Position numbers and translations under genes: made by a program. The notes beneath the pieces are model-generated. The model was given only the letters and a program-made list of their open reading frames with translations. It was not told where the DNA came from and did no database searches. Below, in pieces: positions 36,297 through 44,579 of a stretch of 64,000 bases of DNA (positions are counted from its first letter, which is position 1; each line of letters starts with the position of its first letter). The stretch comes from Nitrospinaceae bacterium UBA7883 (GTDB taxonomy: Bacteria; Nitrospinota_A; UBA7883), in contig DLRR01000012.1 in the NCBI GenBank assembly GCA_002500605.1, forward strand, positions 183,718-247,717, given 5' to 3'.

Positions 36297-37046
36297 TCAA
36301 AACTCACTTAGTATAGAGTAGCCATCTTCCATTATGGCAATAGAGTGCTCAAAATGTGCCGAAAGTTCACCATCGGAGGTTCTAACGGTCCAGTTATCGC
36401 CCATCACTTGAACCTCAGCCCCCCCCACGTTTACCATTGGCTCAATGGCCAAAACCATTCCCCTCTGTATGACAGGTCCTCTTCCTGGCGATCCAAAGTT
36501 TGGAATTTGTGGATCCTCATGTGGCTTGGTACCTATACCATGACCTACAAAAGCAGTGACAACAGAAAACCCGTTTGATTCTGCGTGTTTTTGTACCGCG
36601 TGGGATATGTCAGAAAGCCTTCCACCAAGCACCGCTTGTTCAATCCCTTTATATAAGGCCTCTTGCGTTATTCTCAAAAGAGTTCTAGCTTCTTCTGTTA
36701 TTTCACCAACTGGAAGCGTCTGGGCTGCATCACCAAAATAGCCTTTTATTTCAACACCAAGGTCAAGACCTACAATGTCGCCATCCTTCAGTACGGTTTT
36801 ATTTGGAATTCCATGTACAACTTGATCGTTAACGGCTACACAAAGTGTGTTTGGAAACCCCCTGTACCCTTTAAACGATGGACGCCCACCGAGGTCACGG
36901 ATAACGATTTCAGCTTCACGGTCCAACTCCTTTGTGGAAATTCCTGGTCTTAATATTTCTTCAAGTCTCTTGTGGGCCGCAACAACAATATGATTAGCTT
37001 GGCGTATTTTTTCAATTTCTTCATTTGAACGATAGTTTATCGGCAT
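36297..37046 (-). CDS. map: Methionine aminopeptidase, type I
   Basis: The 249-residue protein has the type I pita-bread fold: HGIPNKTVLKDGDIVGLDLG, metal ligand Asp in FGDAAQTLPVG, FVGHGIGTKPHEDPQIPN and GMVLAIEPMV. It removes the N-terminal Met from proteins as they leave the ribosome. Its ATG shares one base with the adk stop (TAATG). Confidence 0.97.
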   Translation of the reverse strand: MPINYRSNEEIEKIRQANHIVVAAHKRLEEILRPGISTKELDREAEIVIRDLGGRPSFKGYRGFPNTLCVAVNDQVVHGIPNKTVLKDGDIVGLDLGVEIKGYFGDAAQTLPVGEITEEARTLLRITQEALYKGIEQAVLGGRLSDISHAVQKHAESNGFSVVTAFVGHGIGTKPHEDPQIPNFGSPGRGPVIQRGMVLAIEPMVNVGGAEVQVMGDNWTVRTSDGELSAHFEHSIAIMEDGYSILSEF

Positions 37047-37690
37047 TAGTCACTTAATATGGCAATCATGAAAGATTGCACTTGGTCGATTGGTAAAGAT
37101 GCATCAACTACCTTGTAGCACCCATTTTTGTAGTAGTATTCCTCCAAAACTTTCGACTGCTGATTATGGACATCTAGTCGTTTCAATATAACGTTTTCGC
37201 TATCATCATCACGCTGATAAAGTTCTCCACCACATTGATCACATATGCCATCAACTTTTGCTGGACTATATTCCAAGTGAAACATCTGTCCACAAGATTT
37301 ACATACACGGCGCATCGTAAGCCGCCTAACGAGTTTGGATGCTTCAACCTTTAAATTAATAACAAAGTTAATGTCGTCTCCAATAGATGCAAGTGCTTCT
37401 GTAAGTGCTTCCGCCTGTGCCAGAGTCCTGGGAAATCCGTCCAGTATATATCCTTTTTTACAATCGTTTAGTTGTAATCGATCCTTTATGATTCCAATAA
37501 CAACAATGTCCGGAACAAGATCACCAACATCCATAAACTTTTTTGCTTCCCTGCCCAACTGGGTATTATTACTAACAGCTGTTCGTAAAATATCACCGGT
37601 AGATATTTGGGGAATTGTAAATTTGTCAGCAAGCCATTTAGCCTGTGTGCCTTTACCAGCACCCGGCGGACCCAAAAGAATGATTTTCAT
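37046..37690 (-). CDS. adk: Adenylate kinase, zinc-lid type
   Basis: The 214-residue kinase has the P-loop GPPGAGKGTQAKWL, the NMP-binding STGDILR segment, DGFPRTLAQAEAL and a long lid with Cys130, Cys133, Cys150 and Cys153 for structural zinc. It interconverts 2 ADP with ATP and AMP. It lies 30 nt downstream of secY, the common secY-adk-map order. Confidence 0.97.
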   Translation of the reverse strand: MKIILLGPPGAGKGTQAKWLADKFTIPQISTGDILRTAVSNNTQLGREAKKFMDVGDLVPDIVVIGIIKDRLQLNDCKKGYILDGFPRTLAQAEALTEALASIGDDINFVINLKVEASKLVRRLTMRRVCKSCGQMFHLEYSPAKVDGICDQCGGELYQRDDDSENVILKRLDVHNQQSKVLEEYYYKNGCYKVVDASLPIDQVQSFMIAILSD

Positions 37691-37720
37691 GATTTAATTT
37701 TATAGATTGTTAATGTTTAC

Positions 37721-39040
37721 CTATCTTCGACCTCGCAGAGAACCCTTTTTAACAAATCCTTCGTAGTGACGCATTACAAGGTGTGATTCCACTTGGGACA
37801 TTGTGTCCATTCCTACTCCCACTATTATCAGAAGACCAGTACCACCAAAATAAAACGGAACTGATAGTTGGGATATCAAGACATCGGGTATGATGCACAC
37901 AACAGATAAGTAACAAGCTCCTGTAAATGTTAATCTGGATAAAACCCTGTCTATGTATTCAGAAGTTGGTCGTCCCGGTCGAATTCCTGGAATGAAACCT
38001 CCATGTTTTTTCAGGTTATCAGCCACATCGGATGGATTGAATATAATTGCTGTGTAAAAGAAACAGAAGAAGAAAATAGCGCTAACATAAAGAAGTTCAT
38101 AAACAAACGCGCCTGGGCTTAACAAGTTTGTTACATATTGGATCCAAGGAAACTGTTCGGCTGGAACAAACGCAGCCAACGTTGCAGGAAACATTATTAT
38201 CGATGAGGCAAAAATTGGAGGTATAACACCAGATGTGTTTACTTTTAGTGGAAGATGAGTTTGGCTTCCAGCGTACTGCTTTCTGCCTACCATTCGTTTA
38301 GCATAATTTATAGTTAGTTTTCTCTGGCTTGACTCCATAAAGACTATCGCACCGATAACCACAACCATCATAGCAATTAGCACTACCATTAATACGGCGT
38401 TTAGTTGACCAATGCTTATTAATTGGACAGTTTGGATAATAGCAGTTGGTATTTCGGCCACAATACCAGCAAAAATTATTAGAGAAATGCCATTTCCAAT
38501 GCCGCGTTCGGTGATCTGTTCTCCAAGCCACATTAAAAAGGCTGTTCCAGCTGCAAGTGTTATAACGGTTATTAACCTAAAATCCCAGCCTGGGTCAGTA
38601 ACAACCATTTCTCCACTTGGAGACTGAAGCGCCTCAAGCCAAAAGCTAATTCCAAGCCCCTGGACACTAGCTAGAACTATTGTGCCGTATCTCGTGTATT
38701 GCGTAATCTTTTTCTGTCCCTGCTCTCCCTCTTTTTTCAGCTTTTCGAGATGTGGGACAACCACTGTTAGAAGTTGTAAGATAATAGAAGAGCTGATGTA
38801 GGGCATGATACCTAAGGCAAAAATAGTCGCCTGCGAGAAGTTTGACCCTGTGAACATGTCGAAGAACTGAAACATTGTTCCAGCCATATTTTGGAAAAAA
38901 TCGGCCAGAATATCGGAATTTACTCCAGGAACAGGAATATGTGAGCCTACCCTAAATACTGCAAGCATTGCTAGCGTAAACAGTATGCGGTTTTTTAACT
39001 CGGGAATCTGAAAGATCCCGCGCAGGCCTTCGGTTACCAC
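37721..39040 (-). CDS. secY: Protein translocase subunit SecY
   Basis: The 439-residue protein has ten hydrophobic helices and typical SecY stretches: RILFTLAMLAVFRVGSHIPV, ALGIMPYISSSIILQLLT, GNGISLIIFAGIVAEIP and GGFIPGIRPGRPTSEY. It forms the protein-conducting channel with SecE and SecG. The start is GTG at 39040, overlapping the rplO stop by 7 nt. Confidence 0.97.
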   Translation of the reverse strand: MVTEGLRGIFQIPELKNRILFTLAMLAVFRVGSHIPVPGVNSDILADFFQNMAGTMFQFFDMFTGSNFSQATIFALGIMPYISSSIILQLLTVVVPHLEKLKKEGEQGQKKITQYTRYGTIVLASVQGLGISFWLEALQSPSGEMVVTDPGWDFRLITVITLAAGTAFLMWLGEQITERGIGNGISLIIFAGIVAEIPTAIIQTVQLISIGQLNAVLMVVLIAMMVVVIGAIVFMESSQRKLTINYAKRMVGRKQYAGSQTHLPLKVNTSGVIPPIFASSIIMFPATLAAFVPAEQFPWIQYVTNLLSPGAFVYELLYVSAIFFFCFFYTAIIFNPSDVADNLKKHGGFIPGIRPGRPTSEYIDRVLSRLTFTGACYLSVVCIIPDVLISQLSVPFYFGGTGLLIIVGVGMDTMSQVESHLVMRHYEGFVKKGSLRGRR

Positions 39041-39480
39041 GTCTCGACTACAACCACCTTGCCACCTGCTTTCTCAATCTTCTCTTTGGCAGTTTTAGAA
39101 AATTTAACCGCGTTGACAGTAAAAGGTTTTTCTACCTCACCCCTACCCAAAACTTTAAGTGGAAGGTTTTTCCTGATAACACCTTTCTCAACAAGGATCT
39201 TAGCGCTGACCTCCCCTTCGAGGCTATGACCAGCTAAAGTATCAAGGTTTATAACAGCAAACTTTTTCTTGAAAATATTTGTAAACCCAACTTTAGGCAA
39301 CCTTCTACTAATCGGCATCTGGCCACCCTCGAAATATGCTGGAATACTTGCTCCGGAACGGCTTTTCTGGCCTTTATGCCCACGGCCGGAGGTCTTTCCA
39401 AGGCCAGAGCCAATTCCCCTTCCGAGTAGTTTTTTATTTTTTTTAGAGCCTTTAACTGGTTTTAGCTCGTGTAGCTTCAT
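39034..39480 (-). CDS. rplO: Ribosomal protein L15
   Basis: The 148-residue protein has the Gly/Lys-rich opening (LHELKPVKGSKKNKKLLGRG, GLGKTSGRGHKGQKSRSG) and the PKVGFTNIFKKKFAVINLD segment. It directly follows rpsE with 2 nt between them, so rpmD (L30), which usually lies there, is absent at this site. Confidence 0.96.
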   Translation of the reverse strand: MKLHELKPVKGSKKNKKLLGRGIGSGLGKTSGRGHKGQKSRSGASIPAYFEGGQMPISRRLPKVGFTNIFKKKFAVINLDTLAGHSLEGEVSAKILVEKGVIRKNLPLKVLGRGEVEKPFTVNAVKFSKTAKEKIEKAGGKVVVVETW

Positions 39481-39482
39481 AT

Positions 39483-40025
39483 TTAATTTCCGTTCGAACC
39501 GTAGCTCGATGTTTTAGCTTCAACACCTCGCCTTTGAAGGATAAATTTTGGGTCTTTAAGTTGTAATAGTCCTTCCATTGTAGCCCTGGCCATATTCACT
39601 TGATTTGAAGTACCAAGGGATTTAGTGAGAATATCTCTTATGCCTGCGGCTTCAAGAATTGCCCTGACAGCACCACCAGCTATAACTCCTGTACCACGAG
39701 AGGCTGGTTTAAGAAGGACTCTGCCAGCACCGAAATGCCCTGTTACTTGAAAAGGGATTGTACCTTCTGACACGTACATCTTTTTCATCTTCTTTTTAGC
39801 ATTTGCAAAAGCCTTACGGATTGCCTCTGGTACTTGATTTGCTTTACCAGTTCCAAGTCCCACTTTGCCTTCACGGTCGCCAACAACCACCAAGGCCGAA
39901 AAAGAAAACCTACGTCCACCCTTAACCACTTTTGCCACACGGCTTATATGAATTACCTTATCCACCAGTTCCCGTTCAGCGGAATCCCTTGCATTGGTTT
40001 TAGCGACAGCATTAAATTTACTCAC
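39483..40025 (-). CDS. rpsE: Ribosomal protein S5
   Basis: The 180-residue protein has the double-stranded RNA-binding N-terminal domain (DKVIHISRVAKVVKGGRRFS, VVVGDREGKVGLGTGKANQV) and the C-terminal domain (GTGVIAGGAVRAILEAAGIR). The GTG start at 40025 overlaps the rplR stop by 4 nt. The fidelity-linked loop in the first domain is intact. Confidence 0.97.
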   Translation of the reverse strand: MSKFNAVAKTNARDSAERELVDKVIHISRVAKVVKGGRRFSFSALVVVGDREGKVGLGTGKANQVPEAIRKAFANAKKKMKKMYVSEGTIPFQVTGHFGAGRVLLKPASRGTGVIAGGAVRAILEAAGIRDILTKSLGTSNQVNMARATMEGLLQLKDPKFILQRRGVEAKTSSYGSNGN

Positions 40026-40381
40026 AGCGAAAGCCCCTTTTCTCTCATAGCGTCTGCTACTTCCTTTACTCTGCCATGGTACAGATAACCGTTTCTATCA
40101 AACACAACACTTGATATTCCAGAGCTTTTCGCCCGTTTGGCTAGTTCGGTACCAATCTTTTTTGCAGCTTCACGATTATTTCCTTTAATAGTAGACCCTT
40201 TTTCTAGAGTGGAAACGGAAACCAATGTTTTACCAGTTTCGTCGTCTATTAATTGAGCAATTATATTCTTGTTGCTAAAATAGATGGTGGCTCTTGGTCG
40301 TTCAGCTATGCCACGTAATTTGCTACGCACTCGCGCCTTTCTTGCAAGCCTACACCTTCTTTTTTCTATAATTCTTTTCAC
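40022..40381 (-). CDS. rplR: Ribosomal protein L18
   Basis: The 119-residue protein has LARKARVRSKLRGIAERPRA, the core NIIAQLIDDETGKTLVSVST and the closing YHGRVKEVADAMREKGL, all L18 hallmarks for 5S rRNA binding. The start is GTG at 40381. Confidence 0.97.
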   Translation of the reverse strand: MKRIIEKRRCRLARKARVRSKLRGIAERPRATIYFSNKNIIAQLIDDETGKTLVSVSTLEKGSTIKGNNREAAKKIGTELAKRAKSSGISSVVFDRNGYLYHGRVKEVADAMREKGLSL

Positions 40382-40395
40382 TACAATTTTTATCC

Positions 40396-40935
40396 TTATT
40401 TCACAGCGGTCTTGCCAGCCTTACGCCTAACATGTTCTCCTTGGTAACGGATACCTTTACCCTTGTAGGGCTCGGGTTTTCTCAGTTTCCTTATATCAGC
40501 AGCTACTTGTCCAACCAATTGTTTATCTACACCGCTAATCACAAGTTCAGTAGGCTTCTCGGTTTTAAAAGTAATTCCCTTAGGAGGGTCAATGTTAATG
40601 ACATGGGAATACCCAAGTGTAAACTCCAATGACTTTCCTTTTGAATTCACACGATAACCAACACCATTGATGACTAACGTTTTGGCAAACCCATTGGTTA
40701 CACCTAGCACCATATTGTTCAATAGCGCCCGTGTCAGTCCGTGTAGTGCTTTCGATGGTCTGGTGTCATCTGGCCTTTTTACTAATAGTTTACCTTCCTC
40801 TTCGGTAACAGTAATGGAATCATTAAAAGTACTTTCTAATTGACCCAGTTTTCCTTTAACAACAACTGTCGATCCGTTTATTGTTATAACCACACCGTCC
40901 GGTATTTCTATTGGTTTCCCCCCTATTCGTGACAT
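40396..40935 (-). CDS. rplF: Ribosomal protein L6
   Basis: The 179-residue protein starts MSRIGGKPIEIPDGVVITIN, has the duplicated L6 fold and the C-terminal signature KLRKPEPYKGKGIRYQGEHV. An 83 nt gap separates it from rpsH, the largest inside this part of the operon; I see no gene in it. Confidence 0.97.
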   Translation of the reverse strand: MSRIGGKPIEIPDGVVITINGSTVVVKGKLGQLESTFNDSITVTEEEGKLLVKRPDDTRPSKALHGLTRALLNNMVLGVTNGFAKTLVINGVGYRVNSKGKSLEFTLGYSHVINIDPPKGITFKTEKPTELVISGVDKQLVGQVAADIRKLRKPEPYKGKGIRYQGEHVRRKAGKTAVK

Positions 40936-41018
40936 TTTTTTTCCCTTACCGATTTCGCTGATTGCCTAACGACACTGGGTACAATAGCTTGTTTGCAATG
41001 CTCAAAGTTCAATTTGTC

Positions 41019-41414
41019 CTACCATATATTGCACAGAATCTCCCCACCTACGTTAGCCTCTCTGGCCTCGCTGTCGGTTAGAATTCCACGGCTGGTTGAG
41101 ATAATGGCAGTTCCAGATCCATTTAGCACAGAATTTATATTACCGGCCTTTACATAAACACGTAAACCTGGCTTAGAAATCCTCTTAACCCCTTGGATAA
41201 CTGGCACACCATTGTGATATTTCAAATATAACCTTATAGTCCCCTGTTTTTCATCCCTGATAAGCTTGAAAGATTTTATGTAACCCTCTTGGGTCAACAG
41301 GGCTGCAATTTCGGCTTTAATCTTTGAGCCTGGGATAGAAACTTTACCTTGTCTGGCCATTAGTGAGTTTTTAACTCTAGCCAGCATATCTGCAATAGGA
41401 TCAGTCATACACAT
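41019..41414 (-). CDS. rpsH: Ribosomal protein S8
   Basis: The 131-residue protein shows TDPIADMLARVKNSLMARQG and the C-terminal GTAIISTSRGILTDSEA with a Gly-rich close. Two ATGs lie 6 nt apart; the first, at 41414, has GGAG 8 nt upstream, so it is preferred, giving a Met-Cys-Met opening. Confidence 0.97.
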   Translation of the reverse strand: MCMTDPIADMLARVKNSLMARQGKVSIPGSKIKAEIAALLTQEGYIKSFKLIRDEKQGTIRLYLKYHNGVPVIQGVKRISKPGLRVYVKAGNINSVLNGSGTAIISTSRGILTDSEAREANVGGEILCNIW

Positions 41415-41427
41415 TCTTTTTTCTCCG

Positions 41428-41613
41428 TCACCAACTGCTTTTGGTTACTCCAGGGAGTTTCCCTTCTAAAGCATATTTACGAAAACAGTGCCTACAAAGT
41501 GCAAACTTCCTTAGATAGGCTCTAGATCTGCCACATTGTCTACACCTATGATAGGCTCTTGAGGAAAACTTTGGTTTCCTCCTCTGTTTTGCCACTAACG
41601 ATTTCTTTGCCAA
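41428..41613 (-). CDS. rpsN: Ribosomal protein S14, zinc type
   Basis: The 61-residue protein is the short zinc-binding S14: Cys24 and Cys27 in YHRCRQCGRS and Cys40 and Cys43 in ALCRHCFRKYALEGKLPG. Many Gram-negative bacteria use the longer zinc-free form instead. It lies between rplE and rpsH as usual. Confidence 0.97.
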   Translation of the reverse strand: MAKKSLVAKQRRKPKFSSRAYHRCRQCGRSRAYLRKFALCRHCFRKYALEGKLPGVTKSSW

Positions 41614-41628
41614 TTCAACCCACCTCGC

Positions 41629-42168
41629 TTAATTTCTGAATGGTAGCCCGAGACCGCGTAGAAGGCTTTTGGCCTCAGCGTCAGTCTTGGCTGTAGTTAC
41701 CATAGTAATATTCAAGCCTTTGATACTACTTATCTTGTCGTAATCTACCTCTGGAAAAATCAGCTGTTCTCTGATGCCTAGAGTATAGTTCCCGTTACCA
41801 TCAAAAGCTTTTCCACTAACGCCCTTAAAGTCTCTAATACGTGGAATAGCTGCAGTAATCAGTCTCTCCAAAAATTCGTACATTCTGTTCCCCCGCATAG
41901 TAACCATAGTACCGATGCTTACTCCTTGACGTAACTTGAAGTTACTAATAGCTCTTTTGGACTTTGTAACTATCGGCTTCTGACCTGAAATTTGTTTGAG
42001 AGTATAGATTGCGTCTTCTATTAGTTTTGAATTTTGGATCGCCTCTCCTAACCCAACATTTAGAGAAATCTTTTCAAGACGTGGAGCCTCCATTTTATTC
42101 TTATAACCGAACTCTTTGGTTAGTGCCGGTATAAGGTCTTTTGTATATTTATCTTCTAAAGTTGGCAT
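41629..42168 (-). CDS. rplE: Ribosomal protein L5
   Basis: The 179-residue protein has MEAPRLEKISLNVGLGEA, RAISNFKLRQGVSIGTMVT and IFPEVDYDKISSIKGLNITM. It binds 5S rRNA and forms the bridge to the small subunit head. Length and position are normal. Confidence 0.97.
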   Translation of the reverse strand: MPTLEDKYTKDLIPALTKEFGYKNKMEAPRLEKISLNVGLGEAIQNSKLIEDAIYTLKQISGQKPIVTKSKRAISNFKLRQGVSIGTMVTMRGNRMYEFLERLITAAIPRIRDFKGVSGKAFDGNGNYTLGIREQLIFPEVDYDKISSIKGLNITMVTTAKTDAEAKSLLRGLGLPFRN

Positions 42169-42182
42169 TATTACCCCACACC

Positions 42183-42524
42183 TTAAGCAGTATCCAGCAT
42201 CTCACCGCAGGATCTGCAGATTCTAACCTTTTTACCATCCTCTAGTCGCTTGGTGCCAATGCGGACAGCCTTATTACATGATGAACAGAATAACTGAACA
42301 TTACTAACGTGTACTGGTGCTTCACGCTCGATGATACCGCCTTGACGTTGCTGCTGTGTCGGTCGTTGATGGCGTTTCACTACATTAACCTTCTCAACTA
42401 TTACCCGTAATTCGTTTGGCCTAGCCTCTATCACTTTACCTCGCTTGCCTTTTTCGGTTCCAGATACCACCATTACAATGTCATTCTTTTTTACCTTCAT
42501 TCTACCTTTTAACACTTTAGCCAT
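42183..42524 (-). CDS. rplX: Ribosomal protein L24 with C-terminal zinc knuckle
   Basis: The 113-residue protein has the KOW motif (VKKNDIVMVVSGTEKGKRGK) and VVKRHQRPTQQQRQGGIIE. The C-terminal segment has Cys80, Cys83, Cys103 and Cys106 (CSSCNKAVRIG, ICRSCGEML), a metal-binding knuckle seen in a subset of bacterial L24 proteins. Confidence 0.97.
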   Translation of the reverse strand: MAKVLKGRMKVKKNDIVMVVSGTEKGKRGKVIEARPNELRVIVEKVNVVKRHQRPTQQQRQGGIIEREAPVHVSNVQLFCSSCNKAVRIGTKRLEDGKKVRICRSCGEMLDTA

Positions 42525-42893
42525 TTAGAGTACCTCAGGTGCCAGTGAAAGAATTTTCATGAATTTCTTGGCACGCAACTCTCGTCCAACAGGGCCAAAT
42601 ATTCTGGTCCCTATAACCTCATTTGTTTCGTTTAGAAGAACTGCTGCGTTTTCATCAAACTTAACATACGTCCCATTCGAACGGCGGATTTCCTTTTTTG
42701 CCCTAACCACGACGGCTGTCTTTACATCCCCTTTTTTTATATTGGAATTGGGAATAGCCTCTATCACTGACACCTTTACAAGGTCCCCGATGGTGGCACT
42801 CTTTACATGACTGCCACCCATTACCTTTATGCACCTAGCCCTTTTAGCACCAGAATTGTCCGCCACTAAGAGAGTTGATTGAAGTTGTATCAT
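42525..42893 (-). CDS. rplN: Ribosomal protein L14
   Basis: The 122-residue protein starts MIQLQSTLLVADNSGAKRAR and has VRAKKEIRRSNGTYVKFDEN and IGTRIFGPVGRELRAKKFMK. This is the normal bacterial L14. It abuts rplX with no gap. Confidence 0.98.
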   Translation of the reverse strand: MIQLQSTLLVADNSGAKRARCIKVMGGSHVKSATIGDLVKVSVIEAIPNSNIKKGDVKTAVVVRAKKEIRRSNGTYVKFDENAAVLLNETNEVIGTRIFGPVGRELRAKKFMKILSLAPEVL

Positions 42894-42898
42894 TTCTG

Positions 42899-43165
42899 TT
42901 AACTCAGTGCCTTTTCTAAAACATCTCCTAGTCTCCAGCGCTTGCGCTTGGACAGAGGTCTAGTTTCAATAATCCGAACTTTATCACCAATACCAAGTTG
43001 ATTTTTCTCATCGAGGATCATATATTTTGCACTCAGGGTGATAATCTTTTTAAACACTGGATGAGGCACCCTGCGATCAACTCTTACAACAGCAGATTTA
43101 TCCATCTTATTACTAACCACTACCCCTTCACGGGTTTTAGGGTTTGATTTTCTCTTCTTTACCAT
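42899..43165 (-). CDS. rpsQ: Ribosomal protein S17
   Basis: The 88-residue OB-fold protein has REGVVVSNKMDKSAVVRVDR, VPHPVFKKIITLSAKYMILD and VRIIETRPLSKRKRWRLGDV. It binds 16S rRNA early in assembly. It begins one nucleotide after the rpmC stop. Confidence 0.97.
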   Translation of the reverse strand: MVKKRKSNPKTREGVVVSNKMDKSAVVRVDRRVPHPVFKKIITLSAKYMILDEKNQLGIGDKVRIIETRPLSKRKRWRLGDVLEKALS

Positions 43166-43384
43166 TTAATTGTTCTCCTGGCTACTTTTTTTCTCTTCGG
43201 CTTTTTTTTGCCTGAACGCAGTGTTTACCCTGGCGACGTCACGTCTAGCAACCTTCATTTTTGCCGAACTATCCAACTGCCCAGTAGCGTGCTGAAAACG
43301 AAGTTTCATATAACCTTCTTTCAAGTCTTCCAATTTTCTGGCTAGCTCTTCTTCCGTCAGCTCTTTAATTTCTGAAAACTTCAA
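43166..43384 (-). CDS. rpmC: Ribosomal protein L29
   Basis: The 72-residue helical protein has the L29 pattern: FSEIKELTEEELARKLEDLK, YMKLRFQHATGQLDSSAKMK and VARRDVARVNTAFRQKKAEE. The start is TTG at 43384, overlapping the rplP stop as TTGA; no other start in frame fits. L29 sits near the peptide exit where SRP docks, and the SRP RNA is encoded at the right edge of this window. Confidence 0.95.
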   Translation of the reverse strand: MKFSEIKELTEEELARKLEDLKEGYMKLRFQHATGQLDSSAKMKVARRDVARVNTAFRQKKAEEKKSSQENN

Positions 43385-43806
43385 AGTACAAAGCTCCTTT
43401 CTGCTTTACTAAGAAAACGAGTTTTGACTGGAAGTTTGTGGGAAGCAAGCCGCATCGCTTCTCTGGCATCCTCAGGACTTACTCCCTCAAGCTCGAAAAG
43501 CACCCTTCCTTGTTTTATTCTTGCCACCCAACGTTCTGGGGCACCTTTACCTTTACCCATCCTAACTTCAAGCGGTTTCTGCGTAACTGGCTTGTCAGGA
43601 AAAATTCTAATCCAAACCTTCCCACCACGCTTAACATGACGGGTAATGGCAACTCTGGCTGACTCTATCTGTCGGTCTGTAATCCATCCACCTTCCATGG
43701 CTTGAATGGCGTACTCTCCAAAACTAATTTTAGAACCACGCCAAGCAATTCCCCGGCAACGACCCTTCTGCCTTTTTCTATACTTAACTCTCTTTGGTGC
43801 TAACAT
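43381..43806 (-). CDS. rplP: Ribosomal protein L16
   Basis: The 141-residue protein has RVKYRKRQKGRCRGIAWRGS, FGEYAIQAMEGGWITDRQIE and VRMGKGKGAPERWVARIKQG. It helps organise the tRNA A site. Length is normal for bacteria. Confidence 0.97.
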   Translation of the reverse strand: MLAPKRVKYRKRQKGRCRGIAWRGSKISFGEYAIQAMEGGWITDRQIESARVAITRHVKRGGKVWIRIFPDKPVTQKPLEVRMGKGKGAPERWVARIKQGRVLFELEGVSPEDAREAMRLASHKLPVKTRFLSKAERSFVL

Positions 43807-43815
43807 TTGTCTTTG

Positions 43816-44577
43816 CTATTTATTATCATCATCTTGTGAAGCAGGTGTGTTTTTCGTTTCTACCTCGGCAACGGCTGCCTCTACCGCTTCTTCTACCTTG
43901 ATTTGGTCGCGAAGCTTTTTCTGCTCTTCCAATCTGCGCAACTCTTTACCAAAAAACTGATCTCCAAGGTAGATCCAAACCTTGATACCTATAAGGCCAA
44001 AAGTTGTAGACGCTTCAGCGAATCCGTAATCAATGTTAGCCCTGATAGTATGTAGAGGAACTCGCCCTTCACGATGCCACTCTGTTCTAGCTATCTCAGC
44101 ACCCCCAAGGCGCCCAGCGCAGTTGATCCGGATTCCTTTAGCCCCAAACTTAATCGTTAGCCCTACCGACTTTTTCATGGCACGACGGAATGCAACCCGC
44201 CGCTCAAGTTGCAAGGCTATGTTCTCTGCCACGAGTTGAGCTGAAAGTTCCGGTTTTCTAACTTCCTTAATATTGAGAAAAATATCCCTGCCTGGAAGCA
44301 TTGCATGTAATTCTTTTTTCAGGCGATCCACTTCCTGGCCTCTTTTACCAATGACAATGCCTGGTTTAGCTGCAAATATGTTAATTTTTAATTGATTGCC
44401 TTTTCGTTCCAGCAGTATGGTGGTAATACCGGCGTGGTAAAGATCTTTTTTAATAAATTTTCTAAGTTTGAAATCTTCGTGTAGGTTTTCTGCGTAGCTC
44501 GTTTTAGTAAACCAGCTGGACTCCCAATCCTTGATTGTGCCCAACCTGAAGCCTATTGGATGTACTTTTTGACCCAT
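43816..44577 (-). CDS. rpsC: Ribosomal protein S3
   Basis: The 253-residue protein starts MGQKVHPIGFRLGTIKDWES, has a KH domain with KPGIVIGKRGQEVDRLKKEL and the C-terminal half with RTEWHREGRVPLHTIRANID. A polar acidic tail of about 35 residues extends past the usual end. It lies at the mRNA entry of the 30S subunit. Confidence 0.97.
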   Translation of the reverse strand: MGQKVHPIGFRLGTIKDWESSWFTKTSYAENLHEDFKLRKFIKKDLYHAGITTILLERKGNQLKINIFAAKPGIVIGKRGQEVDRLKKELHAMLPGRDIFLNIKEVRKPELSAQLVAENIALQLERRVAFRRAMKKSVGLTIKFGAKGIRINCAGRLGGAEIARTEWHREGRVPLHTIRANIDYGFAEASTTFGLIGIKVWIYLGDQFFGKELRRLEEQKKLRDQIKVEEAVEAAVAEVETKNTPASQDDDNK

Positions 44578-44579
44578 AG

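Noticed and set aside
38298..38531. Minus-strand frame within secY
   Set aside because: It overlaps secY in another frame and shows Cys/Trp-rich random composition rather than a family.
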